Shown here piece by piece: positions 43,762 through 52,918 of a stretch of 64,000 nt of DNA. A model generated the notes under the pieces. It had not been told where the DNA came from and did not search any database. It was given only the letters and a program-made list of their open reading frames with translations. The stretch covers positions 2,542,001 to 2,606,000 of the forward strand of contig NZ_CP134867.1 in assembly GCF_031954525.1 (NCBI RefSeq), read 5' to 3'. Within the stretch, counting starts at the first letter, position 1. Each line of letters starts with the position of its first letter. A program made the translations under genes and the position numbers. Source of the DNA: Dyella sp. BiH032. GTDB lineage: Bacteria; Pseudomonadota; Gammaproteobacteria; Xanthomonadales; Rhodanobacteraceae.

Positions 43762-44478
43762 CTAGCCCTGTCCAGCGGCCAGGCACAGCCCCTTCGGCTG
43801 CCAGTCGGGATGGCGCAGGACCACCGGTTGCAGCGCGTCATGCAGTACCAGCACCAGCGCGCGCCGGGTCGTGTTGCCGGCGCCGTAGAGCTTCATCGGC
43901 ACCCCGCCGGCCACGACGTGGCCCTCACCGGCATGCGTGCGCCGCACGCCATCCGGGGTCTCGAGACACTGGGCGCCCTCGACGACATAGAAGATCTCCG
44001 GGCCGGCGTGACTGTGCGCCGCGGAATCCATGTTCGCTTCCGTGGTCGCGACCATGTAGCTGGCCAGCTGCGGCCCGTTCGTCAGAGGCACGAACGGGCC
44101 GAGCGTGGCGGCATGCTGGCCGCCCTGCGGCCGCCAGTGCTCATCGGCGATGGTCAGCAGCCAGGTACGGCCAAAGGCTTCGATCACGCTGCCATTCGCA
44201 TTGCCGGCCGCACGCGCGGCAGTGCTGTCGGCAAAGGTGTCCAGGTGCAGATAGAGCGGACCACGCGGAAGCGAGTCCAGCGCTTTCTGCGCGACGATAT
44301 AGCAGCCGACGTCGCCGACCGCGTGCGCGCCCAGCGGCTGGCAACCGTTCGGCACGGTGCTCCGGTGATCGTGCGCCGTCGTTTCGCCCATGGCGGCGGC
44401 CGCTGCGTGTTGCGCCAGGCAGGCGGCGGGCAAGGCATGCATGAGGACGAAGGCCGTGAGCCAGAGATGCCGTCGCAT
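43762..44478 (-). CDS. Secreted cupin-domain protein
   Basis: A 238-residue exported protein with signal peptide (about 1-23, ending ACLAQ) and a C-terminal cupin: HSHAGPEIFYVVEGAQCLETPDG, then AGGVPMKLYG, giving histidine and glutamate positions for a metal. The N-terminal half may form a second, weaker barrel. I chose ATG 44,478 (AAGGGAG upstream) over the GTG nine bases earlier. Metal and substrate are unknown. Confidence 0.82.
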   Translation of the reverse strand: MRRHLWLTAFVLMHALPAACLAQHAAAAAMGETTAHDHRSTVPNGCQPLGAHAVGDVGCYIVAQKALDSLPRGPLYLHLDTFADSTAARAAGNANGSVIEAFGRTWLLTIADEHWRPQGGQHAATLGPFVPLTNGPQLASYMVATTEANMDSAAHSHAGPEIFYVVEGAQCLETPDGVRRTHAGEGHVVAGGVPMKLYGAGNTTRRALVLVLHDALQPVVLRHPDWQPKGLCLAAGQG

Positions 44479-44655
44479 CGGTCGCACTCCCTTGTAGATG
44501 GCCGGTGATAGCCTCTGGTGGCCGCCAAGCCCGCAAGCACCGGGTCGGCGGCGAAGAACGGGCGGATGCTAGTTGGGGAGCGCACCGGGGCGATATCTGC
44601 CGAATGGCCAGGGCGCTGCCCGCTGATGATGCCCGTGGCCGCCGAGCGGCCAGGG

Positions 44656-44919
44656 TCACGCATGCGCCAGGATCGGATCCCTGACCCGCCCGCGTGGGAC
44701 AGGAACGCCGTCGATGTTCGCGCCGCTTTCATGCGAGTCGCGCAGCACCCCGTCCAGAAACGCGATCACCTCGTCGCCCCGCCCGGACTGGGCGAGTTCG
44801 AACGCCGTGCGGCCATGCGGCCATATAGGCGTCCGAAAGAACCATTCCCATACCGCCGCGCGATCGGCCTCGATGCGATCGGCCAGGGACAGGATGTCGA
44901 GCAAGAGTTGGTTGCTCAT
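44656..44919 (-). CDS. DUF2384-like small protein
   Basis: An 87-residue protein whose FRTPIWPHGRTAFELAQSG with following GRGDEVIAFLDGVL recalls the MbcA/ParS/Xre toxin-binding domain (DUF2384). The N-terminal HTH of true antitoxins is missing and no toxin gene adjoins, so the role is open. Start 44,919 has GGAGG upstream. It follows the O-methyltransferase gene by 74 bp on the same strand. Confidence 0.6.
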   Translation of the reverse strand: MSNQLLLDILSLADRIEADRAAVWEWFFRTPIWPHGRTAFELAQSGRGDEVIAFLDGVLRDSHESGANIDGVPVPRGRVRDPILAHA

Positions 44920-44993
44920 TGATGTTCCTCCAGCAGTTCGCGCCGCCTGCCGGCCGCAGCGCATCTGCGCCGCGGCCGGCAGGCGGCGCGACG

Positions 44994-45650
44994 TCAGCCG
45001 AGCCGCATGGACAGCTCCACGTCCTCGGCGAATGGCACGGACAGGTAGCCGCTGGCCGGCGAACGCACGTGGGCCAGGTATTCGGGGCTGTAGTCGGCGT
45101 TGTCCGCGACGACCAGCGCGCCCGGCCGCAAGCGGCTTTCCACTAGCGCGAGTACCTCCGGATAGAGCGCCTTCGCACCGTCGAGCAGGAGCAGGTCGAC
45201 GGAATCGGGCAGGTCGGTGCGCAAGGTCTGCAGCGCATCGCCCTCGCGGATCTCGACCAGATCGAACACGCCGCCGGCCCGCAGATGCTCCCTTGCCTGC
45301 GCCGCCTTGGCCGGTTCGAACTCCGTGGTGATCAGGCGGCCGCCGCCGTTGTCGCGCAGCGCCGCGGCCAGGTGCAGGGTGGAAATGCCGAACGACGTGC
45401 CGAACTCCACGATGGACCGTGCGCGAACACTGCGCGCCAGCATGTAGAGCAGGGTGGCGGTTTCGCGCGAGACAGGCAGCCACAGGTCCTTCAGGCGCTC
45501 GTAGAGGGCGCGGTATTCGGTCTTGCTGTGCATCAGCCGCGTCAGTTCTTCGCGGGGCATGTCGGTCCAGGCCGGGCTCGTCGCGGCCTGGGCCTGTTCG
45601 AACAGGTCTTCCAGCAGCGGCGCGAGCGGCGCAGTCGTCAGGGTCGTCAT
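44994..45650 (-). CDS. O-methyltransferase family protein
   Basis: A 218-residue class I SAM-dependent methyltransferase resembling caffeoyl-CoA/catechol O-methyltransferases. SAM motif SIVEFGTSFGISTLHLAAAL (about 79-98), acidic residue in ITTEFEPAKA, and DLLLLDGAKALYPE for metal binding. It is divergent from a TetR regulator with inverted repeats in between and is followed by the DUF2384-like gene. Substrate unknown. Confidence 0.88.
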   Translation of the reverse strand: MTTLTTAPLAPLLEDLFEQAQAATSPAWTDMPREELTRLMHSKTEYRALYERLKDLWLPVSRETATLLYMLARSVRARSIVEFGTSFGISTLHLAAALRDNGGGRLITTEFEPAKAAQAREHLRAGGVFDLVEIREGDALQTLRTDLPDSVDLLLLDGAKALYPEVLALVESRLRPGALVVADNADYSPEYLAHVRSPASGYLSVPFAEDVELSMRLG

Positions 45651-45693
45651 GAAAATCTCCAGTGCTTGTGTGTCGGTTGGCGCGCCGGATTAG

Positions 45694-45728
45694 AATGCGA
45701 CGGATTCGTCAGGTTTCCTATTCGCATT
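45694..45728. promoter_or_regulatory. Possible TetR operator
   Basis: AATGCGA at 45,694-45,700 and its complement TCGCATT at 45,722-45,728, within the 90-bp divergent intergenic region of the methyltransferase and TetR genes. Confidence 0.45.
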
Positions 45729-45740
45729 GACCGAGCCGCC

Positions 45741-46430
45741 ATGACTGCACGCCAGAACCCCAGGATTTCCTCGCGAAAACAGCCCCAGCAGGCCCGTTCC
45801 GCCGAACTCGTCGCCGCGGTCCTGGAAGCCGCTGCTCAGGTTTTGGCAAAAGAAGGCGCGCAACGCTTCACCACCGCGCGCGTGGCCGAGAAAGCCGGCG
45901 TCAGCATCGGCTCGCTGTACCAGTATTTCCCGAACAAGGCGGCCATCCTGTTCCGGTTGCAGAGCGACGAATGGCGACGCACCAACGAGCTGCTGAGCGG
46001 CATCCTGCAGGACAAACGCCACCCACCGCTGGACCGGTTGCGCCATCTCGTCCACGCATTCCTCCGCTCCGAATGCGAAGAAGCCGACATGCGCGTCGCC
46101 CTGGGGGACGCCGCACCGCTTTATCGCGACGCGCCGGAAGCCAAGGAGGCGAAGGCGGCGGGCGAGCGGACGATTCAGGCGTTCATGCGGGAAGCTCTGC
46201 CTAAAGCGCCGAAGGCCAAGCGTGCACTGGCCGCCGAGCTGATCACGACGACACTCAGTACCGTGGGGAAGGACTTCTCGGAGCGTCCGCACACGGACGC
46301 AGAGATCGCCACCTATGCCGATGCCATGGCGGAGATGTTTTGCGCGTACCTTAGGGGGCTTGGGGCGGTACCTGACCAGGGTAGGGCGCGCGGACGATCC
46401 GCCCGCCACACTCCCGCAGCAGATCGCTAA
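45741..46430 (+). CDS. TetR-family regulator
   Basis: A 229-residue TetR-type repressor. DNA-binding helix-turn-helix at about residues 25-70: ILDAAAQVLAKEG-like stretch followed by TTARVAEKAGVSIGSLYQYFPNKAAIL. The ligand domain is unlike others and undefined. ATG 45,741 is the family start. It is transcribed divergently from the methyltransferase gene, probably its local regulator. Confidence 0.9.
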   Translation: MTARQNPRISSRKQPQQARSAELVAAVLEAAAQVLAKEGAQRFTTARVAEKAGVSIGSLYQYFPNKAAILFRLQSDEWRRTNELLSGILQDKRHPPLDRLRHLVHAFLRSECEEADMRVALGDAAPLYRDAPEAKEAKAAGERTIQAFMREALPKAPKAKRALAAELITTTLSTVGKDFSERPHTDAEIATYADAMAEMFCAYLRGLGAVPDQGRARGRSARHTPAADR

Positions 46431-46453
46431 TCTGTCTCGCAATCTCTCCGTTC

Positions 46454-46759
46454 TTGGAGTCCAAGTTGTTCGTCGCGATCGTCGGCTCAGTATTACTCGC
46501 AGCGCTTTGGCTGCCTTCTCTGGCGGTGCTGTTCTTTGGAGGCCGTCGGCCGCTCGTCCATGCGATGCGGAAGATCGGGATGCTGTGGTTGGCGCAGGCC
46601 ATGGCAGCCGCTGCCTTGATCTACCTCGCCGACGCCGTGGGGCTGGCGAACCCAGCCGGCTACAGCCTTGCCATATGCATGGCGATAGGATGCGCGGGCG
46701 CCTTGGCACTGGGGTATGCGATGCGACGTGGTCGAGCGCGGGAAGTGCGGCCGCGTTGA
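46454..46759 (+). CDS. Small membrane protein, doubtful
   Basis: A possible 101-residue integral membrane protein beginning at TTG 46,454 (SKLFVAIVGSVLLAALWL...) with two or three hydrophobic segments (also AQAMAAAALIYLA and AGYSLAICMAIGCAGALALG). No clear ribosome site. It begins 23 bp after the TetR stop. Kept because of the regular hydrophobic pattern. Confidence 0.4.
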   Translation: MESKLFVAIVGSVLLAALWLPSLAVLFFGGRRPLVHAMRKIGMLWLAQAMAAAALIYLADAVGLANPAGYSLAICMAIGCAGALALGYAMRRGRAREVRPR

Positions 46760-46795
46760 GCGGAATCTGTACATGGATTGGTAAAAGGGGGGGCG

Positions 46796-47287
46796 ATGTC
46801 GCGACAAGCTAGAAGGGCCAGCTTCATCAGTTTCGCGGTTTCCATGACCCTGGCCCTGTCCGGCACCATCTCGGCTGCGTCCGCACGGGACCCCTTGTGT
46901 GCACCGCTCAAAGCCTTCGCCGCGTCCGTAAAGCCCCATGAAACCCGCGAGTTCCAGTTCCACACCTCCTGGGGACAGGGTTTCAAGGGCAGCGACGGCT
47001 TCTCGCTCTTCGCCAAGCGCTGCGACCACGGTGGCTATGCGCCGGCCAAGGCCGCGTGCGACGCACTGTTGGAAAACGGCAGCGCGGAGTTTCCCGGGCT
47101 CAATGCCTTGCGCGTCATCGCCTGCCTATCGCCCGGCACGCGTTTTGGCCGCCAACTCAGTCTCGAACGGCTCGATCTGGCACTTCCCTACGGCACCGAT
47201 CAGCGGGGCAGCGAAGTGACGATCCGGCTCGACCACGACCCCGAACTCGGGGGTGAGGCGCTCGGCATCGAGGCGAAGGGATATTGA
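46796..47287 (+). CDS. Secreted protein, unknown
   Basis: A 163-residue exported protein: signal peptide (about 1-31, ending SAASA) and a compact domain with paired cysteines (LCAPL, RCDH, ACDAL, IACL), so probably disulfide-bonded in the periplasm. A run of G precedes ATG 46,796, and an earlier in-frame start lacks a proper signal peptide. Not recognised. Confidence 0.65.
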   Translation: MSRQARRASFISFAVSMTLALSGTISAASARDPLCAPLKAFAASVKPHETREFQFHTSWGQGFKGSDGFSLFAKRCDHGGYAPAKAACDALLENGSAEFPGLNALRVIACLSPGTRFGRQLSLERLDLALPYGTDQRGSEVTIRLDHDPELGGEALGIEAKGY

Positions 47288-47338
47288 GGCGGATTCTTTG
47301 GCGCGGACGTAAGAGCTGCCACACCTTCCCGAGCGGGG

Positions 47339-48541
47339 TTAGCCTGTCTCCGCACCCGCAACCTCTCCCCGCACCACACGGTTCCGCCCCTGCTGCTTGG
47401 CGGCATACAACGCCCGATCCGCGGCCACGACCATCGCCCGCCAGTTCGCGTCGCCGGGTATCGCCACGCAATACCCGATGCTCGCCGTGCACCGCAGCGT
47501 CTCGCCGGAGGGGAGGGCGATGGCGTGGTTTTCCACTGCGCTGCGCAATCGTTCCGCAATCTCTCCCGCCATGGCGGCGTCGCCGCGTCTCACCAGCACC
47601 ATGAACTCCTCGCCGCCCACGCGGGCCAGCAGGTTTTCCTCACGCAGATGCCGTTTCAGGGTATCGGCGATCGCCACCAGCACCTGGTCGCCCACGTCGT
47701 GTCCCCAGCGGTCGTTGATCGCCTTGAAGTGATCCGTGTCGATCATCAGCACCGCCATCGCCGTCTCGTCGCGGTTGGCGTTCGCGACGCGGCGTTCGCC
47801 GTGTTCCCACATCACGCGACGGTTGGCGATGCCGGTGAGCGGATCCTCGTGAGCGTGGCGGATCAGTTCATCGTCCAGCTGGCGCGTCAGCATCCACAGG
47901 AAGCTCGGTGTCACCACCCAGGTCAGGATCAGCCGCGAGAGCAGGCCGAAGGTGGAGGTGGGCTCCTGGCTCACGTTGGCGGCCGGATGCAGCATCCACC
48001 ACGCCACCCGGTAGAGCAGCATGAAGGCCCACAGGAAGTAGAACAGGGCGGCCAGGCGTGCGGCCACGCGGCGGGAATCGGTCACGCCGCGCCACAGGGC
48101 CAGGCCGGTCGCCACGGTGATCAGCCCGCGCAGTACTCCGCCGAGCACCACCATGACCCGGTAGTTCTCGCCCTGGACGAGGACACAGGCTGCCTCCGCG
48201 ATGCCGATCGCCGCCACCGGCCAGAGCACCCACAGCTTGCGAGCCGGCTGTTCCAGATAGGCATGCACGGCCAGATAGCCCAGCACCGCGCCGGCGTCGA
48301 TCAGCAGGTTGCCGACCAGCCCGAGGCGAGCGAAGTCGATATGAAACGCCGGCAGGAACAGCACCGCGAAGCCGGCAGCGAACGCCGCGTAGCTCAACCC
48401 CCACAGGAGCACGCCGCGGACTCTCCGCACTTTCCGCTGCGTCAGATGGAGTGCCAGGAAAATCGCCGAAGACAGCGCCGCCAACAGCGCGTTGACGATC
48501 AGCAGCGTGCCTGCATGGGCCAGCTTACCCAACCACTCCAC
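47339..48541 (-). CDS. Membrane-bound diguanylate cyclase
   Basis: A 400-residue protein: about six or seven N-terminal transmembrane segments (residues 10-230) and a C-terminal GGDEF domain (about 245-395) with HEDPLTGIANRR, D in IDTDHFKAIND and active site RVGGEEF, a competent GGEEF signature. It makes cyclic di-GMP. The inhibitory RxxD site is not evident. Starts with GTG 48,541 (GGGGG upstream); the frame runs on antisense to the macrodomain gene, which I reject. It is divergent from that gene. Confidence 0.87.
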   Translation of the reverse strand: MEWLGKLAHAGTLLIVNALLAALSSAIFLALHLTQRKVRRVRGVLLWGLSYAAFAAGFAVLFLPAFHIDFARLGLVGNLLIDAGAVLGYLAVHAYLEQPARKLWVLWPVAAIGIAEAACVLVQGENYRVMVVLGGVLRGLITVATGLALWRGVTDSRRVAARLAALFYFLWAFMLLYRVAWWMLHPAANVSQEPTSTFGLLSRLILTWVVTPSFLWMLTRQLDDELIRHAHEDPLTGIANRRVMWEHGERRVANANRDETAMAVLMIDTDHFKAINDRWGHDVGDQVLVAIADTLKRHLREENLLARVGGEEFMVLVRRGDAAMAGEIAERLRSAVENHAIALPSGETLRCTASIGYCVAIPGDANWRAMVVAADRALYAAKQQGRNRVVRGEVAGAETG

Positions 48542-48625
48542 GACGCCCCCTAGATGGCCCCGATGACGCTCCAATTGTAGATTGGCAAGGCGACACTTGA
48601 TGACAAGCCTAGACCGGATCCGCTC

Positions 48626-49135
48626 ATGACCGCCAGCCTCCGCGCGCTCCGCGCCGACATCACCACCCTGGACGTGGACGCCATCGTCAACGCCGCCAAT
48701 TCCTCGTTGCTCGGCGGCGGTGGCGTGGACGGCGCCATCCACCGGGCGGCCGGCCCGGACCTGCTGCACGAGTGCCGCCTCCTCGGCGGCTGCAAGACCG
48801 GCGACGCGAAGATCACCCGGGGCTACCGCCTGCCGGCCCGGCACGTGATCCACACGGTGGGGCCGGTCTGGCGCGGCGGCGGCGAAGACGAGGAAGCCTT
48901 GCTGGCGTCCTGTTACCGGCGCTCGATCGAATTGGCCGTGGCGCACCACGCGGCCACGCTTGCGTTTCCCAGCATCAGCACCGGCATCTACGGCTACCCG
49001 ATCGAGCGCGCCGCGCCGCTGGCCGTGGCGACCGTGCGGGAGGCGATACGCGACGCGACTGGGATGCGGGAGGTCATCTTTTGCTGTTTCTCGGCAGGAG
49101 ACTTGGCCGTTTATGACGCAGTGCTCGCGGGTTGA
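48626..49135 (+). CDS. Macrodomain O-acetyl-ADP-ribose deacetylase-like
   Basis: A 169-residue macrodomain protein of the YmdB type. Adenine and ribose loops: [30 protein letters not shown] and [17 protein letters not shown]. It removes ADP-ribose or acetyl groups from O-acetyl-ADP-ribose or proteins. The ribosome site is weak. It lies divergent to the cyclase and is followed 20 bp later by an unknown gene. Confidence 0.9.
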   Translation: MTASLRALRADITTLDVDAIVNAANSSLLGGGGVDGAIHRAAGPDLLHECRLLGGCKTGDAKITRGYRLPARHVIHTVGPVWRGGGEDEEALLASCYRRSIELAVAHHAATLAFPSISTGIYGYPIERAAPLAVATVREAIRDATGMREVIFCCFSAGDLAVYDAVLAG

Positions 49136-49155
49136 GCGCACTATCCGGAGCTCTC

Positions 49156-49629
49156 ATGGAACGACAGGATCGTCTTGCGGTCGAGGCGCAATATCTGCTG
49201 CTGAATGAACTGATCGGCATCGATGTCACCGCACGTGCCGTCGCCTGGGCCGACGAGCAGATTCGAGACTCGGAGGTGCCGGCCATCGAACTCATCGAGC
49301 TTTCGCTGGTGCCGGTGCAGGAGCGAAGAAAGGTGATCTGGGCGCTCGACGCGCTGTCACGCCCAGTGCGTAGTTCTCGTCCGCTGGCAGACCGATTGCT
49401 CGCGCGTTTGAGCGAGGAGTTGGCATGCCAAACCTTGGAGGTGCACACCGTGATGGGCATGCTTTGCAGCTTCCAGCACGCGTGCTCGGTGCTGGATGAG
49501 GATGAGCGTTTCCAGTTCTCGACGGCCAGCTACGAACTAGAGTTCGCCGAAACTTATGGAGGGGATGTCAGCGGTGTGGTCGAAAGGCTGGCTCGATTTA
49601 TGGAACGGTATCGCACCGCGCGTACCTGA
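49156..49629 (+). CDS. Hypothetical protein
   Basis: A 157-residue mainly helical protein without motifs I recognise. CGGAG precedes ATG 49,156. It follows the macrodomain gene by 20 bp and is probably in the same operon. Base use is like the neighbours. Confidence 0.55.
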   Translation: MERQDRLAVEAQYLLLNELIGIDVTARAVAWADEQIRDSEVPAIELIELSLVPVQERRKVIWALDALSRPVRSSRPLADRLLARLSEELACQTLEVHTVMGMLCSFQHACSVLDEDERFQFSTASYELEFAETYGGDVSGVVERLARFMERYRTART

Positions 49630-49667
49630 CTAGGCGCCTGGCGACCGGGGCTTGGCAAGAAGCCCCC

Positions 49668-50339
49668 TTAGCTTCTGAGCCTATGCCACCTGCCACTACG
49701 CAGACTTCTGGCCAACAGCAGGATGCACCCCAGCACCAGCAACATCCGCAACGCATCCAGCGAATCCCCGAACGGATCGCCATTGCGCGCATGCGTGGCG
49801 ATGGCGCCCAGCATCACTAGGGCGAGGACGCCGGCGGCCACCAAACGCAGGCGCGATGACAGCAGCGCAAGCGCGGACAGGGTTTCCACCCCCATTACGA
49901 CGTACATCGACCACACCGGATAGCCCGATGCCTGGAAAAACTGGCGCATCTCCGCGTCATGCCAGGCTTTGCCGACCTCGAAGCCCAGGAAGCTGAGTGC
50001 GACGTAGATCGACAGTCCCACGGCCAGCCGTCCGGCCGTCCGTTGGCCATCGGCCCGCTGCCGCCATGCCTCGATCGTGGCCACCACGGCGGCGCCCACC
50101 AGCCAGGGCCCTAGCAAGACGGTCAGGCCGATCAGCCGGCGCAGGGCGTCAGCGAAGGCGGGCACCAGCGGCACCAGGGAGACGCCTGCCAACCACGCTG
50201 TGGAGAGCACGACGCAGGCGGTGATGACTACCGCCATCAGTGCGTGCCGGCCGCGCATCCGTATCGGCAGGAACAACACAGCCATGGCCAGCAGGGCCGC
50301 GATGGCCGCATGCAGCAGGAAGACAGCGGTATCCGTCAT
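49668..50339 (-). CDS. DoxX-like membrane protein
   Basis: A 223-residue protein with about seven transmembrane segments. The second half (GFEVGKAWHDAEMRQFFQAS, YVVMGVETLSALALLSS and AIATHARNGDPF) resembles DoxX-like family proteins. The N-terminal half is a separate hydrophobic bundle. Role unknown. Confidence 0.65.
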   Translation of the reverse strand: MTDTAVFLLHAAIAALLAMAVLFLPIRMRGRHALMAVVITACVVLSTAWLAGVSLVPLVPAFADALRRLIGLTVLLGPWLVGAAVVATIEAWRQRADGQRTAGRLAVGLSIYVALSFLGFEVGKAWHDAEMRQFFQASGYPVWSMYVVMGVETLSALALLSSRLRLVAAGVLALVMLGAIATHARNGDPFGDSLDALRMLLVLGCILLLARSLRSGRWHRLRS

Positions 50340-50527
50340 CGCCGTGGCTCGCCGAGGGAATCGCGCGAATGTAGCCGTGAAGGAGGCGCGTACCAGTGCC
50401 GGAAGTGCCGGCTGGCACGGCGTGGCCTGGTCAGATCAGGTCGTTACGGGCGGTTTGCGCGTCGTCTCAGATTCTGAGGCGGCCTCCCCGGACCCTTGCC
50501 GGACGACTTTGCCGGCAGGACGTCGCC

Positions 50528-51694
50528 ATGATCCACACCCTGGCCATTGCCAACTACCGCTCGCTGCTCTCGCTCGCCATTCCGCTGGGCCAGCTCAATC
50601 TGATCACCGGCCCCAATGGCAGCGGCAAATCCAATCTCTACCGGGCGCTGCGCTTGCTGGCGGAGACCGCGCGCGGCGGCGTGGTGAATGCGCTGGCGCG
50701 CGAAGGCGGGTTGCCGTCGACGTTATGGGCCGGACCGGAGAAGCTCTCCCGCCGCATGAAGCAAGGCGAGGTACCGGTGCAAGGCGGGCCAAGGCAGGAG
50801 GCCGTAGCGCTCAAGCTCGGCTTTGCGAGCGACGACTTCGGCTACGCCATCGATCTCGGCTATCCCGTGCCGTTGCCTTATCCCTCGGCGTTCCAGCTCG
50901 ATCCGGAAATCAAGCGCGAAGCGATCTGGGCCGGGCCGTTCCTGCGTCCGTCGAACACGTTGCTCGACCGCCGCGGCGCGATGGCGCGTGTCAAGGACGG
51001 GCGCAGCTGGCGTGTCGTAGCCGAACACCTCAGCGTATTCGACAGCGTCTTTACACAGATGGCCGATCCCGAGCGCGCACCGGAGGCCATGGTGCTGCGC
51101 GAATCCATCCGCAACTGGCGGTTCTACGATCACTTTCGCTCCGACCGCGAAGCCCCCGCGCGCCTCGCGCCGCTGGGCACGCGCACGCCGGTACTCAGTC
51201 ACGACGGCAGCGACCTTGCCGCCGCCTGGCAGACCATCGTCGAGATCGGCGACCAGCAGGCGCTGGACGCGGCCGTGCAAGACGCCTTTCCCGGCGCCGC
51301 GGTCCGTGTCGACGTCAGCGATGGCCGCTTCACGCTCCTCTTCAGCCAGCACGGCCTGCTGCGCCCGCTCGCCGCCGCCGAACTCTCCGACGGCACCCTG
51401 CGCTATCTGCTATGGATCGCCGCGCTGCACACCCCCAGACCTCCGCCGCTGATGGTGCTCAACGAACCGGAAACCAGCCTCCACCCGGACCTGCTGCCAG
51501 CCTTGGCACGGCTGATCATCCAGGCGTCCAAGCGCAGCCAGGTGTGGGTGGTATCGCACGCGCCACGATTGATCGCGGCGTTGGAGGAGGCGCCGGGCTG
51601 CAATATCATCCGATTGGAGAAGACGCTGAGCGAGACGAGGGTCGTCGGGCTGCGGGAGTTGGAGGAGCCGGCGTGGTATTGGCCGGAGAGGTAG
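50528..51694 (+). CDS. Orphan AAA ATPase (AAA15/OLD-like)
   Basis: A 388-residue ATPase: N-terminal Walker A LNLITGPNGSGKSNLYRALR, and C-terminal ABC-like signature LSDGTLRYLLWIA, Walker B LMVLNEPETSLHPDL and H-loop WVVSHAPRLI. It is of the OLD/AAA15 type without an attached TOPRIM nuclease. Such ATPases are often part of phage defence or of unknown systems; no partner gene lies next to it. ATG 50,528 is chosen from the family start. An upstream extension exists but is not conserved in appearance. Confidence 0.85.
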   Translation: MIHTLAIANYRSLLSLAIPLGQLNLITGPNGSGKSNLYRALRLLAETARGGVVNALAREGGLPSTLWAGPEKLSRRMKQGEVPVQGGPRQEAVALKLGFASDDFGYAIDLGYPVPLPYPSAFQLDPEIKREAIWAGPFLRPSNTLLDRRGAMARVKDGRSWRVVAEHLSVFDSVFTQMADPERAPEAMVLRESIRNWRFYDHFRSDREAPARLAPLGTRTPVLSHDGSDLAAAWQTIVEIGDQQALDAAVQDAFPGAAVRVDVSDGRFTLLFSQHGLLRPLAAAELSDGTLRYLLWIAALHTPRPPPLMVLNEPETSLHPDLLPALARLIIQASKRSQVWVVSHAPRLIAALEEAPGCNIIRLEKTLSETRVVGLRELEEPAWYWPER

Positions 51695-51892
51695 CAGCGA
51701 TCGGTTCATCGATGGCATCTCTGAGAAGGGGTGGGTCGTGAGGCGACCGAAGCGTGTGTTGCAGCCAACCGCTACCTCGTCGGGTGATGCAAGAACGCTA
51801 ATGGGGACGTTAACGTGTTCAACTAGCTGCTTTGCGGCAGAATCCCCGCCCGAAACAGCCCCCAATCGACACGTAGAGTGGAGGTCCGCCTC

Positions 51893-52132
51893 ATGAAAAC
51901 GCTCACGCTATCCGTCGCATCGGCACTGCTCGCCGCTTGCGCTTCCCAACCCAAGACATCCGCCGCGCCGCCAACGACTCAGATGGCGAATCCGGCATCG
52001 GTCTATTGCGGGAAGCTCGGCGGCAAGCTCGATATCGTCAAAGGCCCGGATGGGGGCGAAGTGGGTTACTGCTCGTTGCCCGGCGGGGAGCGTATCGAAG
52101 AGTGGGCGTTGTTCCGTCGCGATCATCCCTGA
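51893..52132 (+). CDS. DUF333 lipoprotein
   Basis: A 79-residue lipoprotein: signal with lipobox LLAACAS (cleavage before Cys) and the DUF333 pattern NPASVYCGKLGGKLDIV...GYCSLPGGERIEEWALFR. GTGGAGG precedes the ATG. Outer-membrane lipoprotein of unknown function. The following 270 bp (52,133-52,402) hold nothing I recognise. Confidence 0.85.
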   Translation: MKTLTLSVASALLAACASQPKTSAAPPTTQMANPASVYCGKLGGKLDIVKGPDGGEVGYCSLPGGERIEEWALFRRDHP

Positions 52133-52402
52133 CTTCGTGGTCCATAGCCCGCCAGCGCGCAGCAGCTACCCGTCATAGGCAAGGTGCGTTCGAATTCCGG
52201 GCCGGAGCTTGGGGCAAGCCCCTCGGATATACCCAATCGTGGATGGCAACCGCCGCCGCTGCGGCCCATAGTGCTGCTGACTCGCCCGGCTGGCGTAAGT
52301 GGGGACCTGGCCGCCGGGGGCAGCGGATGCATAGCAATCGATCAGCCCGCGGCACGTTCGTGCCGCGGCGTGCCGTTCTCACGCGTGCCACTTCGACGGA
52401 GC

Positions 52403-52897
52403 ATGACCATGACCACTGCACTCGCCTGGTTTACGGCTTTCCATACCTTGCTCAGCCTCGTCGCCATCGTCGCCGGCTGGTTGGCAATCCGCGAGCTGAT
52501 GGTAGGGCGCCGACGCTCGGCAGCCATCACGACCTTTCTCGTGACGGCCATCCTTACCAGCGTGACGGGTTTCCTTTTCCCTTATCACGGCTTCACGCCG
52601 GCCATCGGCGTAGGCATCGTTGCGATGATCGTGCTCGGGTGGACGTTGGCGGCACGGCGGTCGTTCGGCCGCTCCGGATTCTGGACCGCGCAGTTTCCGC
52701 TCGGCGTGGTGATCAGCGAGTACTTCCTGATGTTCGTGCTGGTGGCGCAGGTGTTCGCCAAGCTGCCTGCTCTGGCTGCGTTGCCGCCGGCTACGCAGAA
52801 GCCGTTGTTCGGCACGGTCCAGCTGGTGGTGCTGGTCGTCTTCGTCATTCTCGGCTTCCGCACCACGCGCGCGTTCCGTGCGCGCGCGGCCGCGTGA
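52403..52897 (+). CDS. Small integral membrane protein, unknown
   Basis: A 164-residue protein with four transmembrane segments (for example TAFHTLLSLVAIVAGWLAI, TFLVTAILTSVTGFLF, GVVISEYFLMFVLVAQVFA and VQLVVLVVFVILGF). No family I can name. CGGAGC precedes the ATG. It is convergent with the PHB-depolymerase-like gene. Confidence 0.7.
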   Translation: MTMTTALAWFTAFHTLLSLVAIVAGWLAIRELMVGRRRSAAITTFLVTAILTSVTGFLFPYHGFTPAIGVGIVAMIVLGWTLAARRSFGRSGFWTAQFPLGVVISEYFLMFVLVAQVFAKLPALAALPPATQKPLFGTVQLVVLVVFVILGFRTTRAFRARAAA

Positions 52898-52918
52898 ATA
52901 GGCGGAAGCGGAGACGAT

